Assembly: GCF_020514095.1 (NCBI RefSeq)
Contig: NZ_VTKY01000004.1
Coordinates: 62,001 to 126,000, forward strand
Length of the DNA: 64,000 nucleotides
From: Synechococcus sp. MU1643
GTDB taxonomy: Bacteria; Cyanobacteriota; Cyanobacteriia; PCC-6307; Cyanobiaceae
Direction: 5' to 3'
In this document: in pieces, positions 33,969 through 44,265 of the stretch
Position numbering within the stretch: the stretch's first letter is position 1
Layout: the number at the start of each line of letters is the position of its first letter
The notes under the pieces: model-generated
What the model was told of the DNA's origin: nothing
Seen by the model: the letters and a program-made list of their open reading frames with translations, nothing else
Databases searched by the model: none
Translations under genes and position numbers: made by a program

Positions 33969-36151
33969 TAGAACTTCCAGCCCACGCCCAGGTTGAAGCG
34001 CCAATCAGATGCGAAATCTTTGCTGGCAACTTCCAAGCGGAGCGGTCCAACTGGCGTTGTAACAATCACGCCGGTGCCCACGGAAACACCGGAGCCGCTC
34101 TTATCCAGCAGCAGGCCGGGCTGGCCCGGCACATCTTTTTGGGTGCCGAAATCAGTACCGGCATCCATGAACACCTCACCGGAGAAGATGCTGATCAACG
34201 GGAAGCGGTACTCGATCGTGAGTTCGCTAAAGGCCTTGGACACTGCAAGATCGCAGTCGTACCAACCCCGAATGGAGTTGGATCCACCCATGCAGAATGC
34301 CTCGTACGGGGGCGCTTCGCCCATTATCGCGCCCCCCTTGAACTGCACACCGATGGCCTGGGGGCAATCGGCCTGCTCACCGGATTTGGGACGGCAACCC
34401 TTGTGGATCTTCAGCCAGTCCACGGGGAAGAACTGGGTGTAACTCGCCCGCAACCGGTTGAAGGTGGGGGAGTCATTGTTAATGCCGAGGAACTGCTCGG
34501 TACCAGCCGTAAAGAAGTTGCCGCTTGTGGGATTACGAGGGTTGTTGAAGTTGTTGTAAGTGGTGGCAACACGAAGTCCCACAAGGGTGTTGCTGTCGGC
34601 GCAGTTGTACGCCACGCAAATCACGGCATCACCGTCGACCACTCCATCCTTACGGTTGTTGGTGGAGACGCCGTAAGGCCGAGTACTTCCTGCAAAGTTG
34701 ACTGGCCGCACCTCAGCAAAGGACATGCCGGCCAGCACATTCCACTTGTCGTCCTTGTAAGGATCGCCTCCGTTTAACGGGCGGGAGAAGGAGAAACTGC
34801 CACCGGTCCTGCGCAGCACCACCGTGTCGCCCTCATAGTCATACCAAGTGCGGTTTGGGTACTCGCTGTCGGCCTTGTTGACGTCGTCCGGAGCCTTATC
34901 TCCATCGGTGAATCCATAGCTGCGGCCGGTCTCATAGGCCTTGTTGGAGCCGTTGTCGGCGTAGTCCTTCGCAGTACGGATGTAGCCGTTGTCATCGCTC
35001 TGGAACACCTGAGGCACTTGCTGACTCAGGAACAGCGACGTGCGAAAGCTGGTGCGGTGCTTGTCGCCATAGATCCAAGGATCTGTAAAACTGACGTTGG
35101 CCAGTCCGCCGTACTGGCCATAAGTGATGTTGGTGCTCAGATTCCAGGCTCGACCGAAAAGATTGCTTTCCTGCAGCTGCATCTGGCCAAACACACCCTG
35201 GCTTTGGCTGTAGCCAAGACCGCCGGAGAGCTGTCCAGTGGACTGCTCAATAATGCCAAGAACAATCACAACATCGCCAGGCTGCTCGGGCACTGGCCGC
35301 AACGTCACCTTCACATCACTGAATAGCTGGGTTCCGTACAACCGTTTAATGTCCCGCTCCAGCTGGTTGCGGTTAAAAGGATCACCGGGTTGGATCGAAA
35401 CCTCTCTTGTGACCACCCATTCCTTGGACTTACCTCGGATGGGATTGCCGTTCTCATCGGTGTCATCACCATCTTGGGTGAGGAATTTGACCTCAACACC
35501 AGACACATTGCCCTGGCGCAGTTTTAGCGTCACCACACCCTCAGGGCTGACCCGTTCTGGACCGGACACCCGAGCCAGGGAATAGCCCCGATCGGCCACT
35601 GAGGACTGCAAGGACTTCATCCTCTGCTGCAGATCATTGAGGTTGAGCGTGCGGCCGTAATCGGAGGCAAACGTCTCCTTAATCACCTCATCCGAGAGGA
35701 GATCCCCATCGTCGCCACTGATTTCAACAGCACTCAGCGGAGGGAAGGGTTCCACTTGAACAACCACTTGAACCCCGAGCGGTCCATTCTGAGGAACAAT
35801 CCGCACATCAGAGAACCAGCCCGTGGCCTGAATGCCATTCAGATCGTTCTGGAGCTCCTCGCGGGTGACACGCATCCCCGGAAGAACCTGCATGGCGTCG
35901 TAAGTGGAAATCTGAAGACGTTGTTCTTCCGGGTGGCCCTCGATGCCCTCAATCAACACCTCGGAGATCAGCACCCGAGGCTGTTTCTCAACGGTGTCTT
36001 GTACCACGAACTTTTCCGCCTCAACGGATTGGTTCGCAGGAGTGGCCTCCTGAGCCATCCCTGGCGGAACCGCAAGGGGGATCCCGAGCATCAGACCCAG
36101 AACCGTTTGACGAACGGCAACCGAAGAGCGGCGGGACGAACGGCGGGTCAT
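33968..36151 (-). CDS. bamA: Omp85/BamA-family outer membrane assembly protein
   Basis: Inserts beta-barrel proteins into the outer membrane. The 727-residue protein has a signal peptide (about residues 1-34, ending PGMAQ), then three POTRA-like repeats (about 55-310; for example LISEVLIEGIEGHPEEQR near residue 60) and a C-terminal 16-strand barrel. The conserved barrel loop motif appears as SNSIRGWYDCDL near residue 624, and the chain ends in WKF with the terminal Phe typical of outer membrane barrels. Three POTRA domains are typical for cyanobacteria. It heads the bamA-lpxC-fabZ-lpxA-lpxB-msrA operon. Confidence 0.94.
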   Translation of the reverse strand: MTRRSSRRSSVAVRQTVLGLMLGIPLAVPPGMAQEATPANQSVEAEKFVVQDTVEKQPRVLISEVLIEGIEGHPEEQRLQISTYDAMQVLPGMRVTREELQNDLNGIQATGWFSDVRIVPQNGPLGVQVVVQVEPFPPLSAVEISGDDGDLLSDEVIKETFASDYGRTLNLNDLQQRMKSLQSSVADRGYSLARVSGPERVSPEGVVTLKLRQGNVSGVEVKFLTQDGDDTDENGNPIRGKSKEWVVTREVSIQPGDPFNRNQLERDIKRLYGTQLFSDVKVTLRPVPEQPGDVVIVLGIIEQSTGQLSGGLGYSQSQGVFGQMQLQESNLFGRAWNLSTNITYGQYGGLANVSFTDPWIYGDKHRTSFRTSLFLSQQVPQVFQSDDNGYIRTAKDYADNGSNKAYETGRSYGFTDGDKAPDDVNKADSEYPNRTWYDYEGDTVVLRRTGGSFSFSRPLNGGDPYKDDKWNVLAGMSFAEVRPVNFAGSTRPYGVSTNNRKDGVVDGDAVICVAYNCADSNTLVGLRVATTYNNFNNPRNPTSGNFFTAGTEQFLGINNDSPTFNRLRASYTQFFPVDWLKIHKGCRPKSGEQADCPQAIGVQFKGGAIMGEAPPYEAFCMGGSNSIRGWYDCDLAVSKAFSELTIEYRFPLISIFSGEVFMDAGTDFGTQKDVPGQPGLLLDKSGSGVSVGTGVIVTTPVGPLRLEVASKDFASDWRFNLGVGWKF

Positions 36152-36194
36152 CTAGACGCAGGCTGGGCCGAAGCCACAAAAACGTGCGCTGACC

Positions 36195-36947
36195 TTACAG
36201 GCAGTTGCTGGGATTGGGGCAGCTGCCTTGGACCCGTTTGAGGACCTCCCCGTAGGCCTCCATCACACCACCGAGATCCTTGCGGAAGCGGTCCTTGTCC
36301 AAAATCCGGTCCTCAACGTTGCTATTGCGGCGATCCCAGAACCTGCAGGTATCAGGGCTGATCTCATCGGCGAGCAGGAGTGTTCCATCCGATGCAAGCC
36401 CCAACTCCAGCTTGAAATCCACCAGTTGCAGATCAAGTCCCTCGAAGAACGGCAGCAGCACCGCATTCACCCGGCGGGCCAGTTGTTCAATCGCTGAAAG
36501 TCGCGCCTGGTCCGCAACCCCCAGCAGCTGCACGCGCGCCTCAGTCAGCAGCGGATCGCCAAGAGAATCGTCCTTGTAATAAAGATCCAACAGGGCGGGT
36601 TCGATGGCTGTGCCCTCCGCGATCGGCGTCTGACGGCACAGCGATCCGGTGGCGGTGTTCCTGAGAACCACCTCCAGGGGAATGATCTCCACCCGACGCA
36701 CCAGCATCCAGGTCTCCCCGGCAAGACCGCAGTAATGGGTCGGCACCCCCTCACGCTCAAGCAGCTCGAACAACCGCGCTGAGATTTGGCAGTTCAGCCG
36801 ACCTTTGTCGTCTAGCTGAGCTTTCTTCTGGGCATTGAAGGCGGTGGCGTCGTTCTTGAACTCCACCAGCACCCGGTCTAGATCCGTGGAGGCGAAAACC
36901 CGCTTGGCCTTGCCTTCGTAGAGCAGCTCTCCGTGATCGGGCGTCAT
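36195..36947 (-). CDS. purC: Phosphoribosylaminoimidazole-succinocarboxamide synthase
   Basis: SAICAR synthase of purine synthesis. The 250-residue protein begins [20 protein letters not shown], with the family start [11 protein letters not shown]. It has [12 protein letters not shown] near residue 32 and the signature LVDFKLELG near residue 176, then [15 protein letters not shown] near 191. It overlaps the preceding hypothetical gene by four bases and ends 43 bases before bamA. Confidence 0.95.
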   Translation of the reverse strand: MTPDHGELLYEGKAKRVFASTDLDRVLVEFKNDATAFNAQKKAQLDDKGRLNCQISARLFELLEREGVPTHYCGLAGETWMLVRRVEIIPLEVVLRNTATGSLCRQTPIAEGTAIEPALLDLYYKDDSLGDPLLTEARVQLLGVADQARLSAIEQLARRVNAVLLPFFEGLDLQLVDFKLELGLASDGTLLLADEISPDTCRFWDRRNSNVEDRILDKDRFRKDLGGVMEAYGEVLKRVQGSCPNPSNCL

Positions 36948-37852
36948 GGCGACGGTGCAACGGCTGACGGTCTTACATCAGCATGGCCTCCGGGATCCCG
37001 AGGTGAACGCAGCAGCGGATCGGGCTCGGCCTCTGGATGCAGTTGCTGAATCGCATAGCGGTCATTCAGAACGGTGGCGAGCCGCAGCATCCGCTGCCGC
37101 GGCCGCTCGCCATCGCCCCCAGCCTCCAACTGCAGTTGGAGCTGTTGATGGAGCAGGTCCATGGCCAGTCCCCAGGCCGCCGCTGCCGCCGCTTGATCCA
37201 AAGCGGTTTCCAGCAGTTGATCCGCCTGCTCGAACTGATCCGTATCGAGCCATTGCGCCGCGCGCGCCAGTCGTTTCGCCCCCTGCAGGCCCTTCAGGTC
37301 CCCCAGCAGCTGCACCTCCACAGCCACAGCGTTGCGGCCCAAAGCCGCTTCATGAAAAGCCAACTGATCCAGCCCATTTTCCTGATCCGGCAACGACTGA
37401 TCAGGGAATAGAGCCGCGTCCAGGGCTGTCAGGTTGCCATCCACCAAACGGCGCAGCGCCAAAGCCGCCTGGTGATGATCCTGAGCAGCGGCGGCAGCCC
37501 GCCAGCGCAACAACAACCACTTTCTCCGTTCATCGCCAGGCCGGGGGCTGTAGCGGTTGAGCACCACCGCCGCAGCTTCGGGGGCACCGCAGCTCATCAG
37601 GGCTTCGGCGTTCTCCAGCACGAGCTCCAACGAATCGATGACAGGATGGAGCGCCAAAAGCCGATCACGCAAGGCCTGGCGACGGCCATCGGAGTTGGCG
37701 ATGCGGGGGGCGAGACAGGCCTGCTCCTCTGCGGCCACATCCATGGAGGCCAGCGCGGTCTGAAAAGGTTCCTCGCGCATCACCTGGGGATCAGGGGCTG
37801 ACGTGACAACAGCCAGAAGGGTGAGGGCGAAGGGGAAAAGGGGGTTCCCCAT
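36944..37852 (-). CDS. Exported helical-repeat hypothetical protein
   Basis: A 302-residue protein with a hydrophobic N-terminus ([20 protein letters not shown]) that looks like a signal peptide. The rest is Ala/Leu/Gln-rich helical sequence with paired helices (for example [20 protein letters not shown] and [20 protein letters not shown]) resembling TPR-like repeats, so a protein-interaction role in the periplasm is possible. I do not recognise a named family. Its stop overlaps the purC start by four bases (ATGA), which argues for translation of both from one message. Confidence 0.75.
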   Translation of the reverse strand: MGNPLFPFALTLLAVVTSAPDPQVMREEPFQTALASMDVAAEEQACLAPRIANSDGRRQALRDRLLALHPVIDSLELVLENAEALMSCGAPEAAAVVLNRYSPRPGDERRKWLLLRWRAAAAAQDHHQAALALRRLVDGNLTALDAALFPDQSLPDQENGLDQLAFHEAALGRNAVAVEVQLLGDLKGLQGAKRLARAAQWLDTDQFEQADQLLETALDQAAAAAAWGLAMDLLHQQLQLQLEAGGDGERPRQRMLRLATVLNDRYAIQQLHPEAEPDPLLRSPRDPGGHADVRPSAVAPSP

Positions 37853-37910
37853 GGCGGGCTGCGTTCTACAAAGGAAAACCTACGAGGCCCAAACCGTTCC
37901 TCCCGCAACC

Positions 37911-39218
37911 ATGGCCATTTCGTCCACCCGTCCCAACACGCTGCCCATGCTCCAACGTGCCCTCGTCGTCGGCGGCGGCGGCAGGGAACAGGCCCTGGCC
38001 TGGGCCCTGGGCCGTTGTCCAGACCTAGACACGGTTTGGATCACCCCTGGCAACGGTGGCGCTGAAGGCAGCACCCTGGCGGTGGGCGAAACCGATAGCG
38101 CTGGGTTGATTGCGCTTTGCCAGCAGAACGCCGTCGACCTGGTGGTTGTGGGTCCGGAAGCTCCTCTCGCAGATGGCGTCGCCGATGCCCTGCGTGATGC
38201 GGGCTTCGCCGTGTTCGGCCCTGGAGCGGAGGGTGCCCAGTTAGAGGCGAGCAAAGCCTGGGCCAAGCAGCTGATGCAAGAGGCGGGGGTCCCCACTGCT
38301 GGCCACTGGGCGGTGACCAGTGAAGCCGAAGCGCTGGCGGTGTTGCAGGAGGTCCAACGTCCTCTGGTGGTCAAAGCCGATGGATTGGCCGCCGGCAAGG
38401 GCGTCACGGTGGCGAACAACGTGGAGGAATCGGAAACCGCCATCCGCGAAGCCTTTGAAGGGCGTTTCGGTGCTGCGGGCTCCCAGCTGGTGCTAGAGGA
38501 GCGGATGGAGGGCCCTGAAGTGTCGGTTTTCGCCCTCTGCGATGGGGAGCGGATGGTGCTGTTGCCACCGGCGCAGGACCACAAACGGCTAAACGACGGC
38601 GATCGCGGTCCCAACACTGGAGGTATGGGCGCCTATGCCCCCGCCCCACTTCTGGATGCCGAGGGGCTGGAGGAGGTACGCCGCATCGTGCTCGAGCCCA
38701 CCCTCAAGGCCCTGCGCCAACGCGGTATTGATTACCGTGGGGTGATATATGCCGGCCTGATGATCACGGCCAATGGCCCTCAGGTGATCGAGTTCAACTG
38801 TCGTTTCGGGGATCCCGAATGCCAGACGTTGATGCCTCTACTTGGCCCTGAGATTGGAGCCGTGCTGCAGGCCTGTGCTCTGGGCCGCCTCGATCTGGCC
38901 CCGCAACTGAGCATTGCCGAATGCTGCAGTGCCTGCGTTGTGGCGGCTGCAGAAGGCTACCCGGAGGCTCCCCGCAAGGGCGATGCGATTCGCATCGCCC
39001 TTGCCCCCAGCCCAAACCATCAGCTGTTTCATGCCGGCACCCGCCGCGACAGCTCCGGCGACCTGCTCACCGCAGGGGGCCGGGTGCTGGCCGTCGTCGC
39101 CCAGGGCGATGACTTCGATGCAGCCTTTGCCGGGGCCTACAACGGCCTTAATCAGCTGGATTACGCCGGAATCACCTACCGTCGAGATATAGGCCATCAG
39201 GTGCGCTCGGGAGGATGA
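37911..39218 (+). CDS. purD: Phosphoribosylamine-glycine ligase
   Basis: GAR synthetase, the second step of purine synthesis, an ATP-grasp enzyme. I take the ATG at 37911 (MAISSTRPNTLPMLQRALVV); the Met at 37947 directly before LQRALVVGGGGREQAL is an alternative. The ATP-grasp core holds VKADGLAAGKGVTVA near residue 154, and the metal-binding end is VIEFNCRFGDPECQ near residue 290, the family signature. The upstream open frame back to 37803 overlaps the divergent gene and is not likely to be translated. It overlaps nblS by four bases (ATGA). Confidence 0.94.
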   Translation: MAISSTRPNTLPMLQRALVVGGGGREQALAWALGRCPDLDTVWITPGNGGAEGSTLAVGETDSAGLIALCQQNAVDLVVVGPEAPLADGVADALRDAGFAVFGPGAEGAQLEASKAWAKQLMQEAGVPTAGHWAVTSEAEALAVLQEVQRPLVVKADGLAAGKGVTVANNVEESETAIREAFEGRFGAAGSQLVLEERMEGPEVSVFALCDGERMVLLPPAQDHKRLNDGDRGPNTGGMGAYAPAPLLDAEGLEEVRRIVLEPTLKALRQRGIDYRGVIYAGLMITANGPQVIEFNCRFGDPECQTLMPLLGPEIGAVLQACALGRLDLAPQLSIAECCSACVVAAAEGYPEAPRKGDAIRIALAPSPNHQLFHAGTRRDSSGDLLTAGGRVLAVVAQGDDFDAAFAGAYNGLNQLDYAGITYRRDIGHQVRSGG

Positions 39219-41281
39219 GCAGCAGCAGCGGAGCAGCGATCGCTGATTGGGCACTTCCCCCCAATGGCAAACCGCCAGGGGAAGACCAGAACCTCTGGGA
39301 CCGCATCACCGCCTGGTGGGCGGAATTCACTCTTCAGACCAAGCTGCTGGCGATTGCCACGCTTGTGGTGAGCTTGATGATGACGGGTATCACCTTCTTC
39401 GCACTGAACGGGATTCAGCGCGATGCCGTGATGAACGACACCCGCTACGCCAGGGATCTGGGCTTGCTACTAGCCGGCAACGTCACCGAGCTTGTGGCGC
39501 AGGGCCAGGACCGTGAGCTGGCCAACGTCGCCGAAAAGTTCTGGCGCTCCAGCCGCAGCGTCCGCTACATCTTTTTCGCCGATCCCGAAGGCGTTGTTTA
39601 CCTAGGAATACCCATCAGCGCAACCCCCAGCAGTGGCGATGGCGAGCTCCGTCTCAACCGACGGTTGGAACTGCCCGATGAGCTGCGTCGACGCCCCCAG
39701 AACCCCCTGGTGCGACAACATCTCACGCCCCAGGGTGCCGTCACCGATGTGTTCGTCCCCCTGATCCGGGGGGGGCATTACTACGGCGTTCTCGGCCTCG
39801 GGGTGAACCCGAACGAAACCGCCCTGGCCAGTGCCGCCCTCACCCGGGAGGTGACCGTGGCGGTGTTCATCTCAATATGGGTGTTGGTGATCCTGGGAGC
39901 GGTGTTCAATGCCCTCACCATCACCCGACCGGTGAAGGAACTGCTGCGGGGGGTGCGCTCCGTCGCCTCCGGCAACTTCGGTGCCCGGGTTGACCTGCCG
40001 GTGGGAGGAGAACTGGGGGAATTGCTCACCGGCTTCAACGCCATGGCCTCCCAGCTCGAGGCCTATGACGAAGCCAACATCGAAGAGCTCACGGCCGCGC
40101 AAGTGAAGCAGCAATCGTTGATCGCCACTATGGCCGATGGCGCCATGCTGCTCGATGCCGACGGCCGCATCGTGCTGGCCAATCCAACGGCGCGGCGCCT
40201 GTTCCGCTGGGAAGGGCGCAGCCTGGAAAGCAAGGAGCTAGTTGGGGAACTGCCCGAACTGTTGGCGATCGAGCTGCACAGCCCACTCGATGCCCTGCTC
40301 GGTGGCGGCTCAGATAGTGAAGACCTTCGCTGCAGCGTGGGGGAACCAGCCCGCACCCTGCGCATTGTTCTGCAGGCTGTGCGTGATGCCAGTGGTGAAA
40401 CCCTCAAAGGCATCGCCGTCACCATCCAGGACCTCACTCGCGAGGTGGAGCTGAATGCAGCCCAGAGCCGTTTCATCAGCAATGTCTCCCATGAACTGCG
40501 CACACCGCTGTTCAACATCAAGAGCTATGTAGAAACCCTGCACGACCTCGGCGACCAGCTCAGCCCCGATGAGCAGAAAGAGTTTCTTGGGGTTGCCAAC
40601 GATGAAACCGATCGGCTCACCCGGCTGGTGAACGATGTGCTGGATCTTTCCAGGCTGGAGTCGGGTCGAACCCTGCAGTTCGAACCGATCAGCATGCGAC
40701 CAGCGATGGAGCAGACCCTGCGCACTTACCGGCTGAATGCGGAGGATCGCCAGGTGGAACTGGTTCTCGATGCTCCCGAGGATCTGCCTGAAGTGTTGGG
40801 CAACTGGGACCTTCTGCTCCAGGTGCTCGACAACCTGATTGGCAATGCCCTCAAGTTCAGCCGACCCGGTGGCCCCCTGGCGCTGCGGGCCTATCCCTGG
40901 CCCGACACCTGTTCAGTAGAGGGGACAGCGATCACTGGAAATGACGGACCCACCTGCGCCCTGACCTCACCGCTGCCCAAGCTGAGGGTGGAGATCGCAG
41001 ACACGGGCTGCGGCATCAGTAGCTCCGATCAGGAACGAATCTTCGATCGTTTCTTCCGAGTGGAAAATGCCGTTCACACGGAAGTGGGCACCGGACTGGG
41101 TCTCTCGATCGTGAGGGGCATCCTCGAGAAGCACGGTGCTCTAGTGCAAATGGTGAGCGAGCCTGAGATCGGCACCACCTTCTGGTTTGAGCTTCCGCTA
41201 GCAGAAGCCGACAAGGATGAGCTGCAACTGCAGGCGGAACGACGAAGCCGCAATGCCATCGCCGAGACCGTCGAGCTCTAG
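39215..41281 (+). CDS. nblS: Sensor histidine kinase NblS (Hik33/DspA type)
   Basis: Master membrane sensor of high light, nutrient and redox stress in cyanobacteria; partners such as RpaB and NblR are known from other species. The 688-residue protein has transmembrane segments at about residues 43-64 and 212-232 with an extracytoplasmic loop between them. These are followed by a HAMP domain (about 233-285), a PAS domain (about 298-410, ATMADGAMLLDADGRIVLAN), a HisKA domain with phospho-acceptor His426 in SNVSHELRTP, and an ATPase domain with N box LDNLIGNALKFS near 538, ADTGCGIS near 593 and GTGLGLSIV near 626. It is translationally coupled to purD, a neighbourhood also seen in other picocyanobacteria as far as I recall. 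Confidence 0.94.
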   Translation: MSSSSGAAIADWALPPNGKPPGEDQNLWDRITAWWAEFTLQTKLLAIATLVVSLMMTGITFFALNGIQRDAVMNDTRYARDLGLLLAGNVTELVAQGQDRELANVAEKFWRSSRSVRYIFFADPEGVVYLGIPISATPSSGDGELRLNRRLELPDELRRRPQNPLVRQHLTPQGAVTDVFVPLIRGGHYYGVLGLGVNPNETALASAALTREVTVAVFISIWVLVILGAVFNALTITRPVKELLRGVRSVASGNFGARVDLPVGGELGELLTGFNAMASQLEAYDEANIEELTAAQVKQQSLIATMADGAMLLDADGRIVLANPTARRLFRWEGRSLESKELVGELPELLAIELHSPLDALLGGGSDSEDLRCSVGEPARTLRIVLQAVRDASGETLKGIAVTIQDLTREVELNAAQSRFISNVSHELRTPLFNIKSYVETLHDLGDQLSPDEQKEFLGVANDETDRLTRLVNDVLDLSRLESGRTLQFEPISMRPAMEQTLRTYRLNAEDRQVELVLDAPEDLPEVLGNWDLLLQVLDNLIGNALKFSRPGGPLALRAYPWPDTCSVEGTAITGNDGPTCALTSPLPKLRVEIADTGCGISSSDQERIFDRFFRVENAVHTEVGTGLGLSIVRGILEKHGALVQMVSEPEIGTTFWFELPLAEADKDELQLQAERRSRNAIAETVEL

Positions 41282-41282
41282 G

Positions 41283-42830
41283 TCAGTCCTCGGTCGACAC
41301 ACCACGGGCAATTCGCGACAACTCGCTGCGCTCATCGGTGGTCACCCGATGGGGCACACCGGAAATGATCCGCTCAAAGTTGGAGAAGGAATCCTTGATC
41401 TGCGGACCATTGCCCGTGATCACAAATTCGCGGATGCCCTTGTCATGCCATGAGCCACGCATTTTGAACACGTTCAAGGCCCGGGCCATCTCCCCGCGGA
41501 TCTCCACGTACTGCAGCAGCAGGATCGTGTCGGTGATGGTGGAGATATGAGAGTCGGTGATCGAGTGGCTGCCCATGAACTCCTCGGAGGTGTTCGTGAA
41601 GAAACCAGCGATCTCCTCCTGCTTGGCGTAACCGGTCACCCCGATCACGAACTGACGGAAGGCGTTGTGGCTCACACCACGAGCCAGGGCAGAGAGGGAG
41701 TCGATCGCCATCCGCGATGGCTTGAATTGGCTGATCTCCGTCTTGATGATCTGCAGGTGATCTTCAAGGCCCGTTGATTCGGGGTAAGCGCAGATGATCT
41801 TGAGCAGACCGTCCTGCTCCATCTGCTCGAAGTCGATGCCCCAGCTGGTGCCGTTGCGCAGCAGCTGGGCGCGCGATTCCTCATAGGCAAACAGGATCGC
41901 TCGTTCCTTGTTGCGGCAGGCGTCTTCGATGAATTTGGAGACGAGCATCGTCTTGCCCGTTCCTGTGGCTCCGGTGGCGAGGATGATCGAATCCTTGAAG
42001 AAACCACCGCCACACATGTCGTCCAGACGGGGCACACCAGAGCTGACCCGCACGTTGGACGACCGCTGGGTGAGGCGCATGGCCCCCAGCGGGAAGATGC
42101 TGATGCCGTGTGTCCCCATGGTGAAAGGGAACTCGCCCTTCATGTGGGTGGTGCCCCGCAGCTTGAGAATTTCAACAGTGCGTCGACGCCGCTCTCCCTC
42201 GAGCACGTTGCGAAGGATCACCACGTTGTCGGAAACAAATTCTTCAACGCCGTAACGGGCAATCGGGCCGTACTCGTCGATGCGCTCGGTGGTCATCACT
42301 GTGGTGACGCCAATTTCCTTAAGCCGGGCGATCAAGCGAAAAATTTCACGACGCACCACAAAGACTGCGTCGTATTGCTGGAACACCGCAGTAATCGAAT
42401 CAATGGCGACGCGCTTGGCCTTGTACTTGCGGATGGCATAATTTATTCGTTCGATCAGACCCGATAAATCAAAGCTGCCAGCCACGTCCTGGCCGTCGGG
42501 GTCTGGCGAGGCATCAAGAATGAATAGCTTGTCCTGCTCGACCATCTCCTGCAGGTTCCAACCGAAACTGGCGGCATTGCGCAGGATGTCTAGGGGCGAT
42601 TCCTCGAAGGTGACGAAGATCCCTGGTTCGTCGAAATCTTTGATGCCGTTGTGAAGGAAGTGGAGAGAGAACACTGTCTTTCCGGTGCCGGACGTGCCGC
42701 TGATCAGCGTGCTGCGACCGATCGGTAGGCCGCCCTGGCACACATCATCAAAGCCCTCGATCCCCGTCGGGAGCTTTTGAACCTGCATCTGAGGCTGACC
42801 GCTGGTCGGAGGGAACTGCATGACAACCAC
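41283..42830 (-). CDS. kaiC: Circadian clock ATPase/kinase KaiC
   Basis: Core clock protein; a hexamer whose phosphorylation cycles daily. The 515-residue protein has two RecA-like halves (CI and CII) with Walker A motifs GTSGTGKT near residue 46 and GATGTGKT near residue 285. The phosphorylation segment SITDSHISTITDTILLLQY (near residues 419-437) keeps the Thr, Ser and Thr of the known sites. Catalytic Glu pairs (FVTFEE, FAYEES) are present. The start may be the second Met (MQFPPTSG, 42821). It converges on nblS with one base between stops. Confidence 0.97.
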   Translation of the reverse strand: MVVMQFPPTSGQPQMQVQKLPTGIEGFDDVCQGGLPIGRSTLISGTSGTGKTVFSLHFLHNGIKDFDEPGIFVTFEESPLDILRNAASFGWNLQEMVEQDKLFILDASPDPDGQDVAGSFDLSGLIERINYAIRKYKAKRVAIDSITAVFQQYDAVFVVRREIFRLIARLKEIGVTTVMTTERIDEYGPIARYGVEEFVSDNVVILRNVLEGERRRRTVEILKLRGTTHMKGEFPFTMGTHGISIFPLGAMRLTQRSSNVRVSSGVPRLDDMCGGGFFKDSIILATGATGTGKTMLVSKFIEDACRNKERAILFAYEESRAQLLRNGTSWGIDFEQMEQDGLLKIICAYPESTGLEDHLQIIKTEISQFKPSRMAIDSLSALARGVSHNAFRQFVIGVTGYAKQEEIAGFFTNTSEEFMGSHSITDSHISTITDTILLLQYVEIRGEMARALNVFKMRGSWHDKGIREFVITGNGPQIKDSFSNFERIISGVPHRVTTDERSELSRIARGVSTED

Positions 42831-42886
42831 CTATGACTTGACCGTAGTGAGCGGGAGTTGAACCGTGCTGGAGCGCACCATGTCGC

Positions 42887-43252
42887 TTAAGGATCCGAAG
42901 TGATAGTCGTGTCGGTCTCCTCATCGACAGCGTCGATCAAACTCGAGTTGAGAGCCGTGTCGGAAAGCTCGTCGTAGAGAAGATCGAGACCGATCAAAAC
43001 CCGTTCCCGATCCGAGAGATCACCAATGATGCGGCGCACCGGCGGGGGAAGAATCTTGGACAACGTTGGCGTTGCCAGAATTTTGTCCTCCTCCGCCAGT
43101 TGCGGATTTTTCAACACATCAATCACTTTCAAGGCATAGACGCCCCGGAATTCGGTTTCAAGGATGTTGCGCAAGGTTTTCAGCGCCCGCATCGAGTTGG
43201 GCGTGTTGCCCGCCACGTAGAGCTTGAGTATGTAGGTCTTGCGTGGGCTCAT
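42887..43252 (-). CDS. kaiB: Circadian clock protein KaiB
   Basis: Fold-switching clock protein that binds the KaiC CI ring and sequesters KaiA. The first 102 residues follow the canonical sequence ([20 protein letters not shown], then [20 protein letters not shown]). An acidic C-terminal extension of about 19 residues (rich in Asp, Glu, Thr and Ser) goes beyond the S. elongatus length of 102. The start ATG overlaps the kaiA stop by four bases. kaiC follows after 56 bases. Confidence 0.96.
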   Translation of the reverse strand: MSPRKTYILKLYVAGNTPNSMRALKTLRNILETEFRGVYALKVIDVLKNPQLAEEDKILATPTLSKILPPPVRRIIGDLSDRERVLIGLDLLYDELSDTALNSSLIDAVDEETDTTITSDP

Positions 43253-44133
43253 GACGACTCCTCCGAGGCATCGAGCTGATCCATCGAGCGACGTACACGG
43301 CTGGAGGCCGTGCCCGATAGAGGAAGGTCCGGCGGAATGGAACGCCGGTACATCTCACACAGATGGGCCATCACGTCGAGAAGCGCAAGGCGGTAATCCT
43401 GAAGAAAGTCATGTTTGTGACCCTCCAAACTCAGTTGTTTCCAGAATTCATCGATCAGATCCACGTGGATCTCAACGGTGCGGGTAATCGGCAGATCACT
43501 GAAAAAAGCGGTGTTCACAAAGCTTTCCAAGGCCTGATTGGCCGCGGCCGGATCGCTGAAATAACTCGCCAGCAGGTTCCGATAGGTGCGTTGGAGTGAC
43601 AGCAGCAGATCCCGTCGTTCCTCGGGGGGCAAGCTGCCCAGGAAGCGGGATGGATCTCGCTTATAGAAGACCCCGAGGTAACCAAGTCGCTCCTGCAGGC
43701 GATCGGAGAGGTTGCTGACGGCACGGGGGGAAGAGCTGCTGTCGTCCTGCCGTCCATCGACCCGACTCTGGCGCAGAAAACGCGAAATGGCAGCGTCAAC
43801 GTTGTATCCCAGCTGGGCCAGCTGGTCCTCGGGCAGATGCAACTCCTCGGGGTGGTAATCCACCTGCCCCTTCAGATCCCCAACGATTACGGCGGGGAAG
43901 AGCAGACCCGCCGCCAGTAATTGTTCCTTGGCCTCAGCATCGAGCAGGCTCTGCTCGAGCACCACAGCGTCAAAATCATCCTTCCTGGGGCCGAGAACAG
44001 CCGCCAGGGTCTCTTCAGGATCAACAGTCAGAACAACAGACTCATAACGATTGGCCGGCAGCCATGGGCGGCAGGCCTCCACCAAAGCTGGGCTAGCAAG
44101 CATGAGAGCAACAGTGAGGGCCGGCCTGGCCAT
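43249..44133 (-). CDS. kaiA: Circadian clock protein KaiA
   Basis: Stimulates KaiC autophosphorylation. The 294-residue full-length protein has a pseudo-receiver N-terminal domain (about residues 1-135), a linker rich in Ser and Asp, and the C-terminal four-helix KaiC-binding domain (about 165-285, for example [20 protein letters not shown] and [20 protein letters not shown]). The start is taken at [14 protein letters not shown]. The presence of full kaiA distinguishes this genome from Prochlorococcus, which has lost it. The four-base overlap with kaiB implies a kaiABC operon with translational coupling. Confidence 0.95.
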   Translation of the reverse strand: MARPALTVALMLASPALVEACRPWLPANRYESVVLTVDPEETLAAVLGPRKDDFDAVVLEQSLLDAEAKEQLLAAGLLFPAVIVGDLKGQVDYHPEELHLPEDQLAQLGYNVDAAISRFLRQSRVDGRQDDSSSSPRAVSNLSDRLQERLGYLGVFYKRDPSRFLGSLPPEERRDLLLSLQRTYRNLLASYFSDPAAANQALESFVNTAFFSDLPITRTVEIHVDLIDEFWKQLSLEGHKHDFLQDYRLALLDVMAHLCEMYRRSIPPDLPLSGTASSRVRRSMDQLDASEESS

Positions 44134-44265
44134 CCGTACATCCGCAACGTCGAAGCATCTGAATCTTGACGATGGGGCGCGTCAGAGACGAAGATCTTTG
44201 TTTGTCTTTCGATTGCGGGTCAGGCCTGAATCGGTTCGCCGAGCCTGAACGCGTCTTTTCACCTT

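Noticed and set aside
36944-37852. Plus-strand frames of about 200 and 124 codons opposite the exported helical protein
   Set aside because: The minus-strand frame has a signal peptide and a four-base overlap with purC; the plus-strand frames are Pro/Arg/Gln-rich shadows.
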